From Legionella sp. (GTDB lineage Bacteria; Pseudomonadota; Gammaproteobacteria; Legionellales; Legionellaceae), in the NCBI GenBank assembly GCA_031291095.1, contig JARLJR010000075.1, positions 1-64,000 on the forward strand: a DNA stretch of 64,000 nt, read 5' to 3'. The position numbers were made by a program, and so were the translations under genes. This document shows, piece by piece, positions 16,813 through 25,987 of the stretch. Position 1 is the stretch's first letter; the number at the start of each line of letters is the position of its first letter. A model generated the notes under the pieces. It was given only the letters and a program-made list of their open reading frames with translations. It was not told the origin of the DNA and did not search any database.

Positions 16813-18308
16813 AACATATGTAATTTTATTAAATCAGATAACTCATGAATGGCAATGTCCTTAACCACCGCATTTTCATTTAATTTTTTCTGCTTTGACC
16901 ATAAGAAATAATCTGTTGCACCATCAGGAGCGTTTAAAATTGAGTAGACATTAGACATAATTGGAACATGATCACCATACCAGCAAAAAACGGCATCCTG
17001 AGGTAGGGAATTTAATTTGCTCCAGAGCACATCGATCATTTTATCTGCATTAGCTAAATGACGTAAATATAAAGTTAAGTCATCACATCCTTTCGGTGGC
17101 GCATCCCGATAAAGACGCTCTTCATCTCCAGCATTGAGCTGTTCTAAATGTAATGGGCCATGGTTTTCCATCGTAATAGTAAAGATAAATAAAGGTTTAT
17201 CTGTGTATTGGCCCAGTAAAAAAGAAATTTTCTCAGCAACCGCAAGATCGCCAATATAAGGACCAGAATAATCTTTTGTACTAAATTGATGGATATCAAT
17301 AAACTCATCAAATCCCATTAAGGGATATACTTTATGACGAGAATAGAATTTTTGTGAGTAGGGATGTATGCATACGGTGCGATATCCTAATTGCCGTAAC
17401 TCACTTGCTAAAGTAACAATTTCTTGATTAATCATTTTCCTGTATGGATTAAATTGATGAACCCCTAATTTATTTAGAGGCACACCAGACAGAAAAGAAA
17501 ATTCAGAGCGTACGGTATTAGCCCCCCAGGCAGGAACACGAACACGGCCAGACGACAAAGAAACCGCTTTTATTTTATCAAATGTTGCTAAAACCTCAGG
17601 CGCAATTCCTGAATATAAACGTCTGGCATCAAAGAATGACTCACTCTGCACTACAAGCAAATTTGGGCGTGCATGATTTAATCTTATTGGTGGTCTTTTG
17701 GGTAGCTCAATAACACTATTTTTTCTTTGTTCCGCGACGCCATAGGAGAAAAGACTACTTAAAAAGCCTAAGTTTAATAAGTCTGTGGTTGGATTAAATG
17801 TAGGTGAGTCCAAATAACGAGAAGCAATAACTAATAATGAGGCTACCGCTAAAAGAGAACCGCTGAATACGAAATAAAAAATAGGGGCATTCATCTGCAG
17901 TAATACAGAGGGCTCTATAAGTAGACCAAGATAAATGATGCTACAAAATAATCCCATTAATAAGAGAAAATACCCTGCTCCCAAAAAAGGTAGATATAAT
18001 CGGGGATGCTTTATTGCATTAGTAATATATCCCATGTCTTGGAATACAAAAACCTCTCTCAATGCAGTATATTTTGCATTATTTATTGAAACTAATAAAA
18101 AAAATAAACTGGCCATTGCCATTAAAGAAAAATATACGCGATGGAAAACCAACATTAGGAAAATGAACGCAAATAAACAGATGCCAATGTGAATTAAAAA
18201 TGCAGCAAACGTTCGTTTCCATACCCAGCAAGTGCCTGGTTTTAAAAAACGTTCAAGAAAAAACGTGAGCAAAAAAGCAAGGGTAATCCATATAAAATAA
18301 TTCAACAC
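16809..18308 (-). CDS. LtaS-like membrane phosphoglycerol/phosphoethanolamine transferase (sulfatase fold)
   Basis: 499 residues from a GTG with AGGA nine bases upstream. Five N-terminal membrane helices (to about 170) anchor a periplasmic sulfatase-fold domain. Metal and catalytic residues fit the LTA-synthase family: Glu in VVQSESFFD, a nucleophile-position Thr in WGANTVRSEFSFLSG, the histidine in MENHGP, and Asp-His in WYGDHVP. Such enzymes move phosphoglycerol or phosphoethanolamine from phospholipid to glycans. It is the last leftward gene of the capsule/lipid region, so modification of the capsule or its anchor is a fair inference. Confidence 0.8.
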   Translation of the reverse strand: MLNYFIWITLAFLLTFFLERFLKPGTCWVWKRTFAAFLIHIGICLFAFIFLMLVFHRVYFSLMAMASLFFLLVSINNAKYTALREVFVFQDMGYITNAIKHPRLYLPFLGAGYFLLLMGLFCSIIYLGLLIEPSVLLQMNAPIFYFVFSGSLLAVASLLVIASRYLDSPTFNPTTDLLNLGFLSSLFSYGVAEQRKNSVIELPKRPPIRLNHARPNLLVVQSESFFDARRLYSGIAPEVLATFDKIKAVSLSSGRVRVPAWGANTVRSEFSFLSGVPLNKLGVHQFNPYRKMINQEIVTLASELRQLGYRTVCIHPYSQKFYSRHKVYPLMGFDEFIDIHQFSTKDYSGPYIGDLAVAEKISFLLGQYTDKPLFIFTITMENHGPLHLEQLNAGDEERLYRDAPPKGCDDLTLYLRHLANADKMIDVLWSKLNSLPQDAVFCWYGDHVPIMSNVYSILNAPDGATDYFLWSKQKKLNENAVVKDIAIHELSDLIKLHMF

Positions 18309-18394
18309 CTAACTACATCCTATAGAAGCTATTTGTTTTCTGTACTTAGAACCATAATTATCCATCAACATGTAAATCAATGCTTATCACTAAA

Positions 18395-18470
18395 GTTCGT
18401 CATGGTGCGTGTCCCAGAGGTTCGAAACGCGAAACCCTGGGTGGCTTCACTTCGTTCGCAATGAAGGCCT
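18395..18470. repeat. Dispersed repeat, TTCGAA...CTTCG/TTGTTCGCAATGA family (copy 1)
   Basis: The stretch GGTTCGAAACGCGAAACCC followed by CTTCGTTCGCAATGAAGGCC is matched at 27989-28055 (GAGTTCGAAGCACGGAACCC ... GTTGTTCGCAATGAGCCCC). Both copies are intergenic inside the capsule/lipid region, 9.5 kb apart. A weaker match to the last part lies near 38642-38662. Confidence 0.5.
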
Positions 18471-18488
18471 TTTTAAGTTTAAATACCT

Positions 18489-19628
18489 TCATGCTTCAGT
18501 CAAGCGTTTCTCATAAATACGGTATCTTTTATAAGATTTGGCATTGATATGCTGTAAAGCAAAATTCATTGATTTGTTGGTTTCCAAAATCCAAGAACAC
18601 TCTATATTGCCCATATTTAAATCCGCACAAACCTCCCCATATTTGGCGTACAATAAAGACCCTAGCTGTAAATGCCGAAATTCTTTCTTAATACCTAATA
18701 AAGGTATACGGCCCTCCATCTTTACTGTTGGTTTTTTTAAGTACCGTAAAAGCTGCAGAAAACCCGTGGGAAGGAGTCTCCCATTAGGGATTGTATGTAA
18801 TACCTGATTAATATTAGGAAGACAGATTGAAAAAGCAGCGGGCTCCCCTCTCACCGTAATGACATAAGCAAGCTTTGGATTAATAATATTCTTTAATTCT
18901 TTGATCAAATAACGCCCTTCTTTTTCAGAGAAGGGAACAAAACCCCAGTTCTCCTCCCAGGCATCGTTATAAATGCTAATAAACAGTTCTATTTCTTTAT
19001 AATAATTTTTCATATCCATAGGGCGTATAACAATATCAGGATCGCTTAAAAGCCTTTGCTTTATTGTGTTTATTCTAGGATGAAGGTTGATGGTTTTATA
19101 ATCTATTAACCAGGCGAGCATATCCATACATTTGTTATGCTGCAATGATTCAACCAATTGCGGATAATATTCTGGATTTTGTGTCATCATCAAAAAAGGT
19201 TTGCTATCAAACGCTGAAGTCTGCATGCCACATTCATAATTGAGTGAAAGATTAACCGGGCCTTTTAATGATTGGGCTTTTTTATCTTTGGCCCAGAGCT
19301 CTACTTGTGAAAATAATGCAGCGGCTACTTCGGAACAATTTATTGATTCAAAAAAACCCCAGAAGACTGTTTGTTCATTATGAAATTGATTATGTCGGTG
19401 ATTTAAGATTCCTGCAATCCGCCCTACGGGTTGATTGTCTTTATAGGCAATCCATAAAGCCAGTTCTGCATGTTGGTAAAATGGATGATTTTTTGTATCC
19501 AACATCCTCTTTACCGTATATCGTAGAGGAGGGACCCAATTGGGTGAATGTGCGTGTATTTTCCATGCAACATCAATAAAAACGCGCTTCTGTGCGGAAT
19601 TGCTTACGGCACAAACCACAATGCTCAT
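18489..19628 (-). CDS. GNAT-like acyltransferase, candidate bacterial ceramide N-acyltransferase
   Basis: 379 residues, soluble. The N-terminal half resembles GNAT-fold proteins annotated YghO-like (HPFYQHAELALWIAYKDNQPVGRIAGILNHRHNQ), and the C-terminal half contains a second GNAT-like region (GSLLYAKYGEVCADLNMGNIECSWILETN). Bacterial ceramide synthase of Caulobacter is also GNAT-type, and this gene lies in a cluster with an oxoamine synthase, fatty acyl-AMP ligase, reductase and fatty-acid hydroxylase. N-acylation of a sphingoid-like base is therefore the preferred inference. Orthology with the characterised enzyme was not tested. Confidence 0.6.
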   Translation of the reverse strand: MSIVVCAVSNSAQKRVFIDVAWKIHAHSPNWVPPLRYTVKRMLDTKNHPFYQHAELALWIAYKDNQPVGRIAGILNHRHNQFHNEQTVFWGFFESINCSEVAAALFSQVELWAKDKKAQSLKGPVNLSLNYECGMQTSAFDSKPFLMMTQNPEYYPQLVESLQHNKCMDMLAWLIDYKTINLHPRINTIKQRLLSDPDIVIRPMDMKNYYKEIELFISIYNDAWEENWGFVPFSEKEGRYLIKELKNIINPKLAYVITVRGEPAAFSICLPNINQVLHTIPNGRLLPTGFLQLLRYLKKPTVKMEGRIPLLGIKKEFRHLQLGSLLYAKYGEVCADLNMGNIECSWILETNKSMNFALQHINAKSYKRYRIYEKRLTEA

Positions 19629-19806
19629 CTATTCCAAACTCCCTCTGTACTGAAAAATCATTAAAGCGTACTGCTTTTGATTTTACCTCAAAGCATTCAT
19701 GGATTCGCTTATATTTTCGAAATATATAATTTTAACTACTCAATGAGGTTCTACTCTTCAAAAAACCATGCTTGCAAATACTACATCCGGCCGAACTTTT
19801 GGCATG

Positions 19807-20385
19807 TCATAATGTATGAAAGATAAAGTCCCACAAAGGGCTAGTAACACCAAAACGCTGTCGATTATTGCTGTAGTGATGTAGTGCATGATTCCTTCGT
19901 AAGTAATACATATATTTATGTTTTGATTTACTATGATGAAGGAGCCAATGTAAATAATCATAAAATAAATAGCCCGTAATAAAGCCAAAGCTAACGTTAA
20001 AAAAAATAGCGCCTGGAAACCATTGGTAAAAAAGATACAAAAAAAATGAGCCCAGAGTTATGCTCATCACGGGAGGTGCAACTAAGCGCAGAGGATCATG
20101 AGGATCCTTATGATGAATACCATGAATAGTATGCTTTATTTTTTTAGCCCATTTGGTATTTATCGGTAAATGAAAAATAAATCGGTGTAATAAATACTCA
20201 ACCAAGGTCCAAATCAAAATACCAAAAAAAATAAAAATCAATGATAGAAAATTAACTTGGTTAAAATGGGTATAAAAATAAAAAAGGATGGGTATACCCA
20301 GCATCGCGGGAACACACGGATGTACAACGGAGAACCATTCAAGAAAATCTGATTTAAATAGCCTTACTCGCTCGTAGTTCTGCAT
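19807..20385 (-). CDS. Fatty acid hydroxylase superfamily membrane enzyme
   Basis: 192 residues with four hydrophobic helices and the complete di-iron histidine-box set of the FA2H/Scs7/sterol-desaturase superfamily: HRFIFH near 67, HGIHHKDPHD near 88-97, HWLLHH near 146 and NHALHH near 165. Closest in size and motif spacing to sphingolipid fatty-acid 2-hydroxylases. It would hydroxylate an acyl chain in the inner membrane. AAAGGA eight bases before the ATG supports the start. The gene sits between kpsS and the GNAT gene in the lipid set. Confidence 0.82.
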   Translation of the reverse strand: MQNYERVRLFKSDFLEWFSVVHPCVPAMLGIPILFYFYTHFNQVNFLSLIFIFFGILIWTLVEYLLHRFIFHLPINTKWAKKIKHTIHGIHHKDPHDPLRLVAPPVMSITLGSFFLYLFYQWFPGAIFFNVSFGFITGYLFYDYLHWLLHHSKSKHKYMYYLRRNHALHHYSNNRQRFGVTSPLWDFIFHTL

Positions 20386-20451
20386 AATCGATATCCTTTA
20401 ATTAAATCCATTGTACTATTAGCTCATTAATCACCATGCTCTCTCTCGCGT

Positions 20452-21681
20452 TTATAATAACAATTCTAACCGGCTTTTAGGCTGGGTTAATACGGATAAA
20501 CAATGTTCTACAGTCATCTTTATCGAGGGTTTAGAATAGAAGCCACCATTGATTTGAGTAGTGTGAATCACCGTATTACGGAATTTTTGATATAACTGTG
20601 AATTTGGCTTGCTAAGCATATTCCAGAAATTATCCAAGCCACCTTGAAAGGTTAAATCGGTTAAATTATAAATTGCCTCTGCAAGGGCAATGGTTGGACA
20701 GTCTAAACCTAAAGCAAGAGCGCCAACACTGCTATTGACTGTGACGACACCCAAGGTATTTTGCAAAATGCAGTTTAAATCACCACTTTCCAGGTAAATA
20801 ATTCGTCCTTCCAAATCAAGCGTTTTGGTTAATTTTTTAATCAATGAGGCATAGTTTGTTAGTCCACAATCCAAAGGATGATTTTTAATAACCAAGCTTG
20901 TTTTATTCGGCGCATTTTTTGCAAAAGAGGTCATTACCGTAGAAATCACGTCCCACATGCCATTAAAAGTAGAATGGTTTTGGATTTGAGCATCATCACT
21001 TAATTGCAAAGGTAAAAAAAAGTAAGGGATTCGCTTCAGCAATAAGTTGGCTATTTTTCTTTTATCTTGTTGGCGTGCTTTGATAAGTAAATGGGAAAAT
21101 CGTCGCAGGTAGCCCATGGCAGCAACAGGTGCGATTACCCCCTTATGCGTTTTATATTTAGGAAACAATAAAGGATTACTAATGCTTACTGCACGATAAC
21201 AAATATCATGAAAAACACGCGCATTAAAGGAGGGGGCAAAAGGAATCCCATCTTGATACTGTGGGATATAATTCCCAACCTCCCCAAACCATTTAGAGCA
21301 ACGCGGTAAATTAGAGTTTTTGTTAACCCCATCTTGTTCCAAAGTAACCCAATAGGGCCTAAAATATCCCTCTTCAAATACATGAGTACGGATGCCTTGC
21401 GTTTTTGCACACCTTATTGCTGTTTGATGAACTGGCCGACAGTCACCAAAAAGTATTTGATCCGTAATTGCAAACTGTGAGTATTTCTGCTGTAAATAAT
21501 CTGGAAGATGTCTAATATCTTGTCGATATGACCAGGCCGCTCGCGTACCCCAATAGGCAAGATCACCACCATTAAAATTAATTTTGAAAACACGATGCCC
21601 TTCTTCTTTAAGCCTGTCACCTAAACGCGCAAAAAAAGGGGAGGAAACTCCCTGCAGTAGTAGAAAAGTACGTTTATTCAT
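20452..21681 (-). CDS. kpsS: KpsS-type capsule lipid-linker Kdo transferase
   Basis: 409 residues, close to E. coli KpsS (389). N-terminal FLLLQGVSSPFFARLGDRLKEEGH is the family signature, followed by VFEEGYFRPYWVTLE and a C-terminal VTVNSSVGALALGLDCPTIALAEAIYN. KpsS starts the beta-Kdo linker on lyso-phosphatidylglycerol for ABC-exported group 2 capsules. The gene lies 5 kb or more from the other kps genes, inside the lipid set, which ties the two systems together. No strong ribosome site precedes the ATG. Confidence 0.85.
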   Translation of the reverse strand: MNKRTFLLLQGVSSPFFARLGDRLKEEGHRVFKINFNGGDLAYWGTRAAWSYRQDIRHLPDYLQQKYSQFAITDQILFGDCRPVHQTAIRCAKTQGIRTHVFEEGYFRPYWVTLEQDGVNKNSNLPRCSKWFGEVGNYIPQYQDGIPFAPSFNARVFHDICYRAVSISNPLLFPKYKTHKGVIAPVAAMGYLRRFSHLLIKARQQDKRKIANLLLKRIPYFFLPLQLSDDAQIQNHSTFNGMWDVISTVMTSFAKNAPNKTSLVIKNHPLDCGLTNYASLIKKLTKTLDLEGRIIYLESGDLNCILQNTLGVVTVNSSVGALALGLDCPTIALAEAIYNLTDLTFQGGLDNFWNMLSKPNSQLYQKFRNTVIHTTQINGGFYSKPSIKMTVEHCLSVLTQPKSRLELLL

Positions 21682-21771
21682 GGGTATTAAACATCAGTAT
21701 ATGTAGCGTCATATGGGCAAGCTAAAAGCCTAAAGTTTTTTAAAATAACTGATTGAATAAAATTACTCAAG

Positions 21772-22539
21772 TTACTCAGCATAGGACTCATACCGATTTA
21801 AAATGTAATTAACGAATGCCGTAGGCAATAAAGAACTCATTCGTGTCAGCCAATACAGGGAGCGCGGAAATGCAATACATGCTTTATTCTGAGAAAGTCC
21901 TCTTTTTATTAATCGCGCGGCTTTTTCACTCGATAAAAGTAAAGGCTTTGGTCCGGATAATCTTCGAGACATATCAGTATCCACATACCCTGGACAAATA
22001 ACCGAAACACGAACATTATATCTTTTTAACCAGGCTCTTAATGATTGTGCATAAATATGGACATATGCCTTTGATGCACAATAGCTTGGTGACTGCGGCA
22101 AGCCTCTTAAAGCAGCCAAAGAGCTCACAAAAACTATTTGACCAGACTTTCTAGTTATCATCCGATCAATGAGTGGATTGATGGTCGCCAAACATCCTTT
22201 CACATTAACACTTAAGAGTCGTTCTCTTTGAACATCATCCTCCGATTGCCAGCCCTCTCTCAGCGTACAAGAAACACCTGCATTCGCAATTACCAAATCA
22301 ATAGGATATTGCTCATCTATTTTTATTATGACATTTTTTAAAGAAAATTCGTCAGAGACATCTATGCATTGGGTAAGAACAGTCGCCTTTTTTTCTAAAC
22401 AGCGTTGAGCAACTTCGGTTAACTTATCAATATCGCGCGCTAATAGAATTAAATTAACATCGTCTTGAGCATAAGCAAGCGCAAGTTGCTCACCAATTCC
22501 GCGACTTGCTCCCGTGATTAAAATATTTTTTCTTTTCAT
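21772..22539 (-). CDS. Short-chain dehydrogenase, candidate 3-ketosphinganine-type reductase
   Basis: About 255 residues from the ATG at 22539, 13 bases after the oxoamine-synthase stop, with AAAGG just upstream; a longer frame would overlap that gene. It has the classical SDR motifs: NAD(P) site ITGASRGIGEQ, NAG in VIANAGVS, and catalytic Ser...YxxxK (VFVSSLAALRG, SYCASK). The C-terminus is hydrophobic, as in membrane-associated 3-ketodihydrosphingosine reductases. In this operon the most economical substrate is the 3-keto product of the oxoamine synthase. Confidence 0.8.
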   Translation of the reverse strand: MKRKNILITGASRGIGEQLALAYAQDDVNLILLARDIDKLTEVAQRCLEKKATVLTQCIDVSDEFSLKNVIIKIDEQYPIDLVIANAGVSCTLREGWQSEDDVQRERLLSVNVKGCLATINPLIDRMITRKSGQIVFVSSLAALRGLPQSPSYCASKAYVHIYAQSLRAWLKRYNVRVSVICPGYVDTDMSRRLSGPKPLLLSSEKAARLIKRGLSQNKACIAFPRSLYWLTRMSSLLPTAFVNYILNRYESYAE

Positions 22540-22552
22540 TACATCCTTTGAA

Positions 22553-24040
22553 CTAGCTAAGAGGTAAAACCTCTTCTTGATTCCCAACACAAAGAGAGTT
22601 TAACTCAGTTTTCAATGCATTAACTAAGAGGTTAATATCCTCAAATGAATGATCGTAATTAAGGAAGACTCTTAAGCGCGATTGCTCATCAGGTAATACA
22701 GGAGGAACTATAGCATGAAGATAGATATTTCTTTTGCGCAACGCATTACATAAACGAATAGCCATTTCACCACTGCCAAGTATAATTGGGACAATGGGTG
22801 TTCCTTGATTTAATCCTACATTAATTGCACATTTTCTTAATTCATCAACAAGATAATCAGACAAATGCCGTAAATGGTGTACGCGACTGGATTCTCTCTG
22901 TAATTTCTCAATCGAAGCTAAAGCAGCTGCGGTATCTGCAGGAGATAAAGCACAGCTATACACAAAACCAGGGCAAGTATACTTTAGGTAATTTATAAGT
23001 TGATGACTGCCTGCGATATAACCACCGCAAGAGGCCATGGTTTTACTCAGGGTACCCATCCAAACATCAACTAAAGAACGATCAAGAGAGTAGTATTCGC
23101 CTACCCCGCCTCCGCAAGCACCCAAAACACCTAAAGAATGGGCTTCATCCACATAGAGAAAAAAATCAAACTCCTCCTTTAATGCCACATATTCATTCAA
23201 CGGGGCAATGTCTCCATCCATGCTGAATAGCCCTTCGGTTACGACTAAGATTTTATTATAATGTTCCCCATAATCGCTTAATAATTCATAGAGAGAATCA
23301 ACATCATTATGGCTAAAAAATTTCAATGTTGCTCCAGATAATTTAGCCCCTAAAACCAAACTATTATGACTCAACTCATCTAATAAAATTAAATCCCCAC
23401 TTTTCATTAAATGGCCAATAGTAGTCACATTAGTGCTGTGACCCGAATTGAATACAAGAGCATCTTCTACATGAAGAAATCCAGCAATGGCCTGCTCAAG
23501 CTCGCGATGTATCGTGCGTTGCCCACCAACTAAACGACTCGCAGAAGCAGAGGTACCATAAATTTTTAGTCCCTCAATAGTTGCATTAATAATTTCGCTA
23601 TCATGAGCAAAACCAAGGTAATTATAGGAAGAAAAGTTAAGATATTTTTGCTTTTTTATTGTTATATTAGAATTAGGAAAACCGGTACTTTGGCCAAAAT
23701 ACAGATCGGTATGACTAAATAAGTTAAGTTGCTTCTCCGCGGATAAAAATAAAGATGCATTATCTTTTTTCCTTACCTCCGGCGAATTTAATTTTTTACC
23801 CATGCAATCAACGAGGTAATCGACAATATTATTAATGTTTTGCAGCTCAATTAAAGTAACATAATCTAAATCAGCCTGAAACTTACTCTCGAGCTCACCT
23901 GCCAAGGTGATTGCCTGAATTGAGCTTAAACCATATTCAGCTAAATTCGTATGGGGATGAATATCTTCGGTCCTTATATTCAACTCCTTAGCAACAATAC
24001 TAGAGATAAAAAAAAGAAGTTGGTGCGAATCCATAATCAT
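22553..24040 (-). CDS. Acyl carrier domain-alpha-oxoamine synthase fusion (serine palmitoyltransferase-like)
   Basis: 495 residues. Residues 1-80 are an acyl carrier domain whose LAEYGLSSIQAI segment places S40 as the phosphopantetheine attachment site (Ser replaces the usual Asp before it). From about 125 follows a PLP-dependent alpha-oxoamine synthase: ASASRLVGGQ, LVFNSGHSTN, DEAHSLGVLG and GTLSKTMASCGGY, with K333 as the Schiff-base lysine. Such enzymes condense an acyl thioester with an amino acid, losing CO2. Fusion to a carrier domain indicates acyl-ACP rather than acyl-CoA as donor. An FAAL gene lies eight bases upstream and would load it. The amino acid partner is not determined by sequence. 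Confidence 0.88.
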   Translation of the reverse strand: MIMDSHQLLFFISSIVAKELNIRTEDIHPHTNLAEYGLSSIQAITLAGELESKFQADLDYVTLIELQNINNIVDYLVDCMGKKLNSPEVRKKDNASLFLSAEKQLNLFSHTDLYFGQSTGFPNSNITIKKQKYLNFSSYNYLGFAHDSEIINATIEGLKIYGTSASASRLVGGQRTIHRELEQAIAGFLHVEDALVFNSGHSTNVTTIGHLMKSGDLILLDELSHNSLVLGAKLSGATLKFFSHNDVDSLYELLSDYGEHYNKILVVTEGLFSMDGDIAPLNEYVALKEEFDFFLYVDEAHSLGVLGACGGGVGEYYSLDRSLVDVWMGTLSKTMASCGGYIAGSHQLINYLKYTCPGFVYSCALSPADTAAALASIEKLQRESSRVHHLRHLSDYLVDELRKCAINVGLNQGTPIVPIILGSGEMAIRLCNALRKRNIYLHAIVPPVLPDEQSRLRVFLNYDHSFEDINLLVNALKTELNSLCVGNQEEVLPLS

Positions 24041-24048
24041 AAATCGTC

Positions 24049-25803
24049 TTATAAAAAATTAAATTTACCGTTAATATAATGTTCTCTACACTGAAAACGC
24101 TTTAACTTTCCACTCGTTGTCTTGGGGAGCGTTTTTGCACCAACAAAAAAGATGCTCTTAGGAGAAATAAAATGTTTTTCAACTATAAGAGCTCGTATAT
24201 TTTGGCGCAATACACTAAGGTCCCCAGGCGTATTTTTTATTTCAGCCAAAATAATTAAATCCTCAGTTACTTCGGCTTTTTCAGAAAATGCGACCACAGT
24301 TCCTAAGGCCACATTCTTTATATTTGAACTTACTGAAAACTCAATATCCGCAGCATAATGATTAAATCCATTAATGATAATTAGGTCTTTAAGTCGCCCA
24401 GTAATAAATAGTTCATTATTATATTTAAAACCTAGGTCTCCAGTACGCACATAGCGATAACTGCTCTTATCCTCTGCCTGATTTAATGTTGCATTTAATT
24501 GCGTTTCAGATTCCGTTGAATTATTCCAATATTGCCTGGCGGCATTAGGGCCATGAAACCAAATCTCGCCAACATAGCTGTCGGGTAAAGGTTTTTGAGA
24601 TTCCGGATCGACAATAATAATATGTGCATCATCGGAACAATGCCCAACGCTTATTATTTTTTTTGCCGTAGCGGCATCTGTTGATAGCTCAGCCACATGC
24701 TTATCAAGCAATTGCTGCTCATTAAATTCTTTATAGTAATTTTTTGCTAGGCACGGCTCACCACTTACATACAGCACCGCTTCTGCTAAGCCATAACAAG
24801 GAGTAAAAATATAGGGATTTAAAGCATGGCAGGAAAATTTATCATAAAAAGTAGTAAACGTATCCGGATTTATAGGTTCCGCACCACAAAAAGCGATACG
24901 CCAACTACTTAAATCCACCTCAGCAATATCCTCCATTGCTACTTTATTGGTTAACATTCTATAAGCAAAATTAGGTCCCCCTGAAACGGTTCCCTTATAT
25001 TCCGAAATAATTTTTAGCCAAGATGCTGGTTTTTGTAGAAACGTAATCGGAGAAAAAAGTATCGACTTATATTGGCCAAAAAGAGGCAGAAATATTCCGG
25101 AGATTAACCCCATGTCATGATATGGAGGTAGCCATGAAACATAAACATCATGCTCTGTAAAGCTCGCTACTTTTATCAACTGCCTTAAGTTAGCCATTAA
25201 ATTAGCATGCGTAATCACCACTCCTTTAGGTGCGTTTACAGAGCCAGAAGTATATTGAATATAGGCTACATCACTTGAAATAATATCTGGCTTTAAGTAA
25301 CCAAAGCGTTGCGCATCAGGGATTTGGGAACTATTAATTATTTTTAGCTGATTTAATTGCCGTGATACATCAATTACCGAGGGGTCTATCTTAGAGCCTA
25401 GAAAAGGTATGAGAGGTGATAAGATCTTTAGTTTACGCAAATTGGCATTAATCTTTCGGCTAGTCAACAATATCTCAGCGCCCGAATCAGCAATTATTTT
25501 CTTTAAGGTTAATGCCATCTCCTCGTTTAGCGGGGGGTAAGCAGGTACAGGTATTGCACCCGCATACAAACAACCAAAGAGGGCAAAAATATACTCACAA
25601 CCAGGTTCGTATAAAATAATCACCGGCTTTTTATCTCTTTTATATTCTTGTAATCGCGCTGCAATTTTTTTGGCTTGAAAGTCCAACTCACTAGGCGTAA
25701 TCACTTTAGAAGTACCCTCTCTATCGATAAATCGATATAAATCAAAATCAGGCTTTTCTTCAAGAAGAGTGTTTAAACTATCGATAAGATTGAACTCTTT
25801 CAT
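24049..25803 (-). CDS. Fatty acyl-AMP ligase (FAAL)
   Basis: About 584 residues from the ATG at 25803, which begins at the usual family N-terminus (LIDSLNTLLEEKPDF); no good ribosome site marks it and upstream TTG or ATG codons are possible. The ANL-superfamily core is YIQYTSGSVNAPKGVVITH. The FAAL-type segment SPITFLQKPASWLKIISE-x-x-GT-x-SGGPNFAY is present, plus the hinge GRLKDLIIINGFN and terminal catalytic lysine in TTSGKLKRF. FAALs make acyl-adenylates and hand them to carrier proteins, not CoA. The carrier domain is encoded by the next gene. Confidence 0.88.
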   Translation of the reverse strand: MKEFNLIDSLNTLLEEKPDFDLYRFIDREGTSKVITPSELDFQAKKIAARLQEYKRDKKPVIILYEPGCEYIFALFGCLYAGAIPVPAYPPLNEEMALTLKKIIADSGAEILLTSRKINANLRKLKILSPLIPFLGSKIDPSVIDVSRQLNQLKIINSSQIPDAQRFGYLKPDIISSDVAYIQYTSGSVNAPKGVVITHANLMANLRQLIKVASFTEHDVYVSWLPPYHDMGLISGIFLPLFGQYKSILFSPITFLQKPASWLKIISEYKGTVSGGPNFAYRMLTNKVAMEDIAEVDLSSWRIAFCGAEPINPDTFTTFYDKFSCHALNPYIFTPCYGLAEAVLYVSGEPCLAKNYYKEFNEQQLLDKHVAELSTDAATAKKIISVGHCSDDAHIIIVDPESQKPLPDSYVGEIWFHGPNAARQYWNNSTESETQLNATLNQAEDKSSYRYVRTGDLGFKYNNELFITGRLKDLIIINGFNHYAADIEFSVSSNIKNVALGTVVAFSEKAEVTEDLIILAEIKNTPGDLSVLRQNIRALIVEKHFISPKSIFFVGAKTLPKTTSGKLKRFQCREHYINGKFNFL

Positions 25804-25987
25804 AAGGCACATTTCTACAAAAATTTTCATCGCAGTATACTGCATACTGTCGCTGCGCGGAACGTTGAGACCCAATTTTCATGGCCTAAGAGTACTCGAG
25901 TCAGGCGACCATTTTCATTACCAATATGGAGAGGACAATCACTCTCTGTTATGATATTCCACTTTGCCTAGTACAAGGATATTGTAA

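Noticed and set aside
22553-24040. CAI-1/LAI-1-type autoinducer synthase (LqsA-like)
   Set aside because: LqsA has no fused carrier domain and is accompanied by lqsR/lqsS; neither is present, and FAAL plus SDR context fits a longer-chain lipid better.
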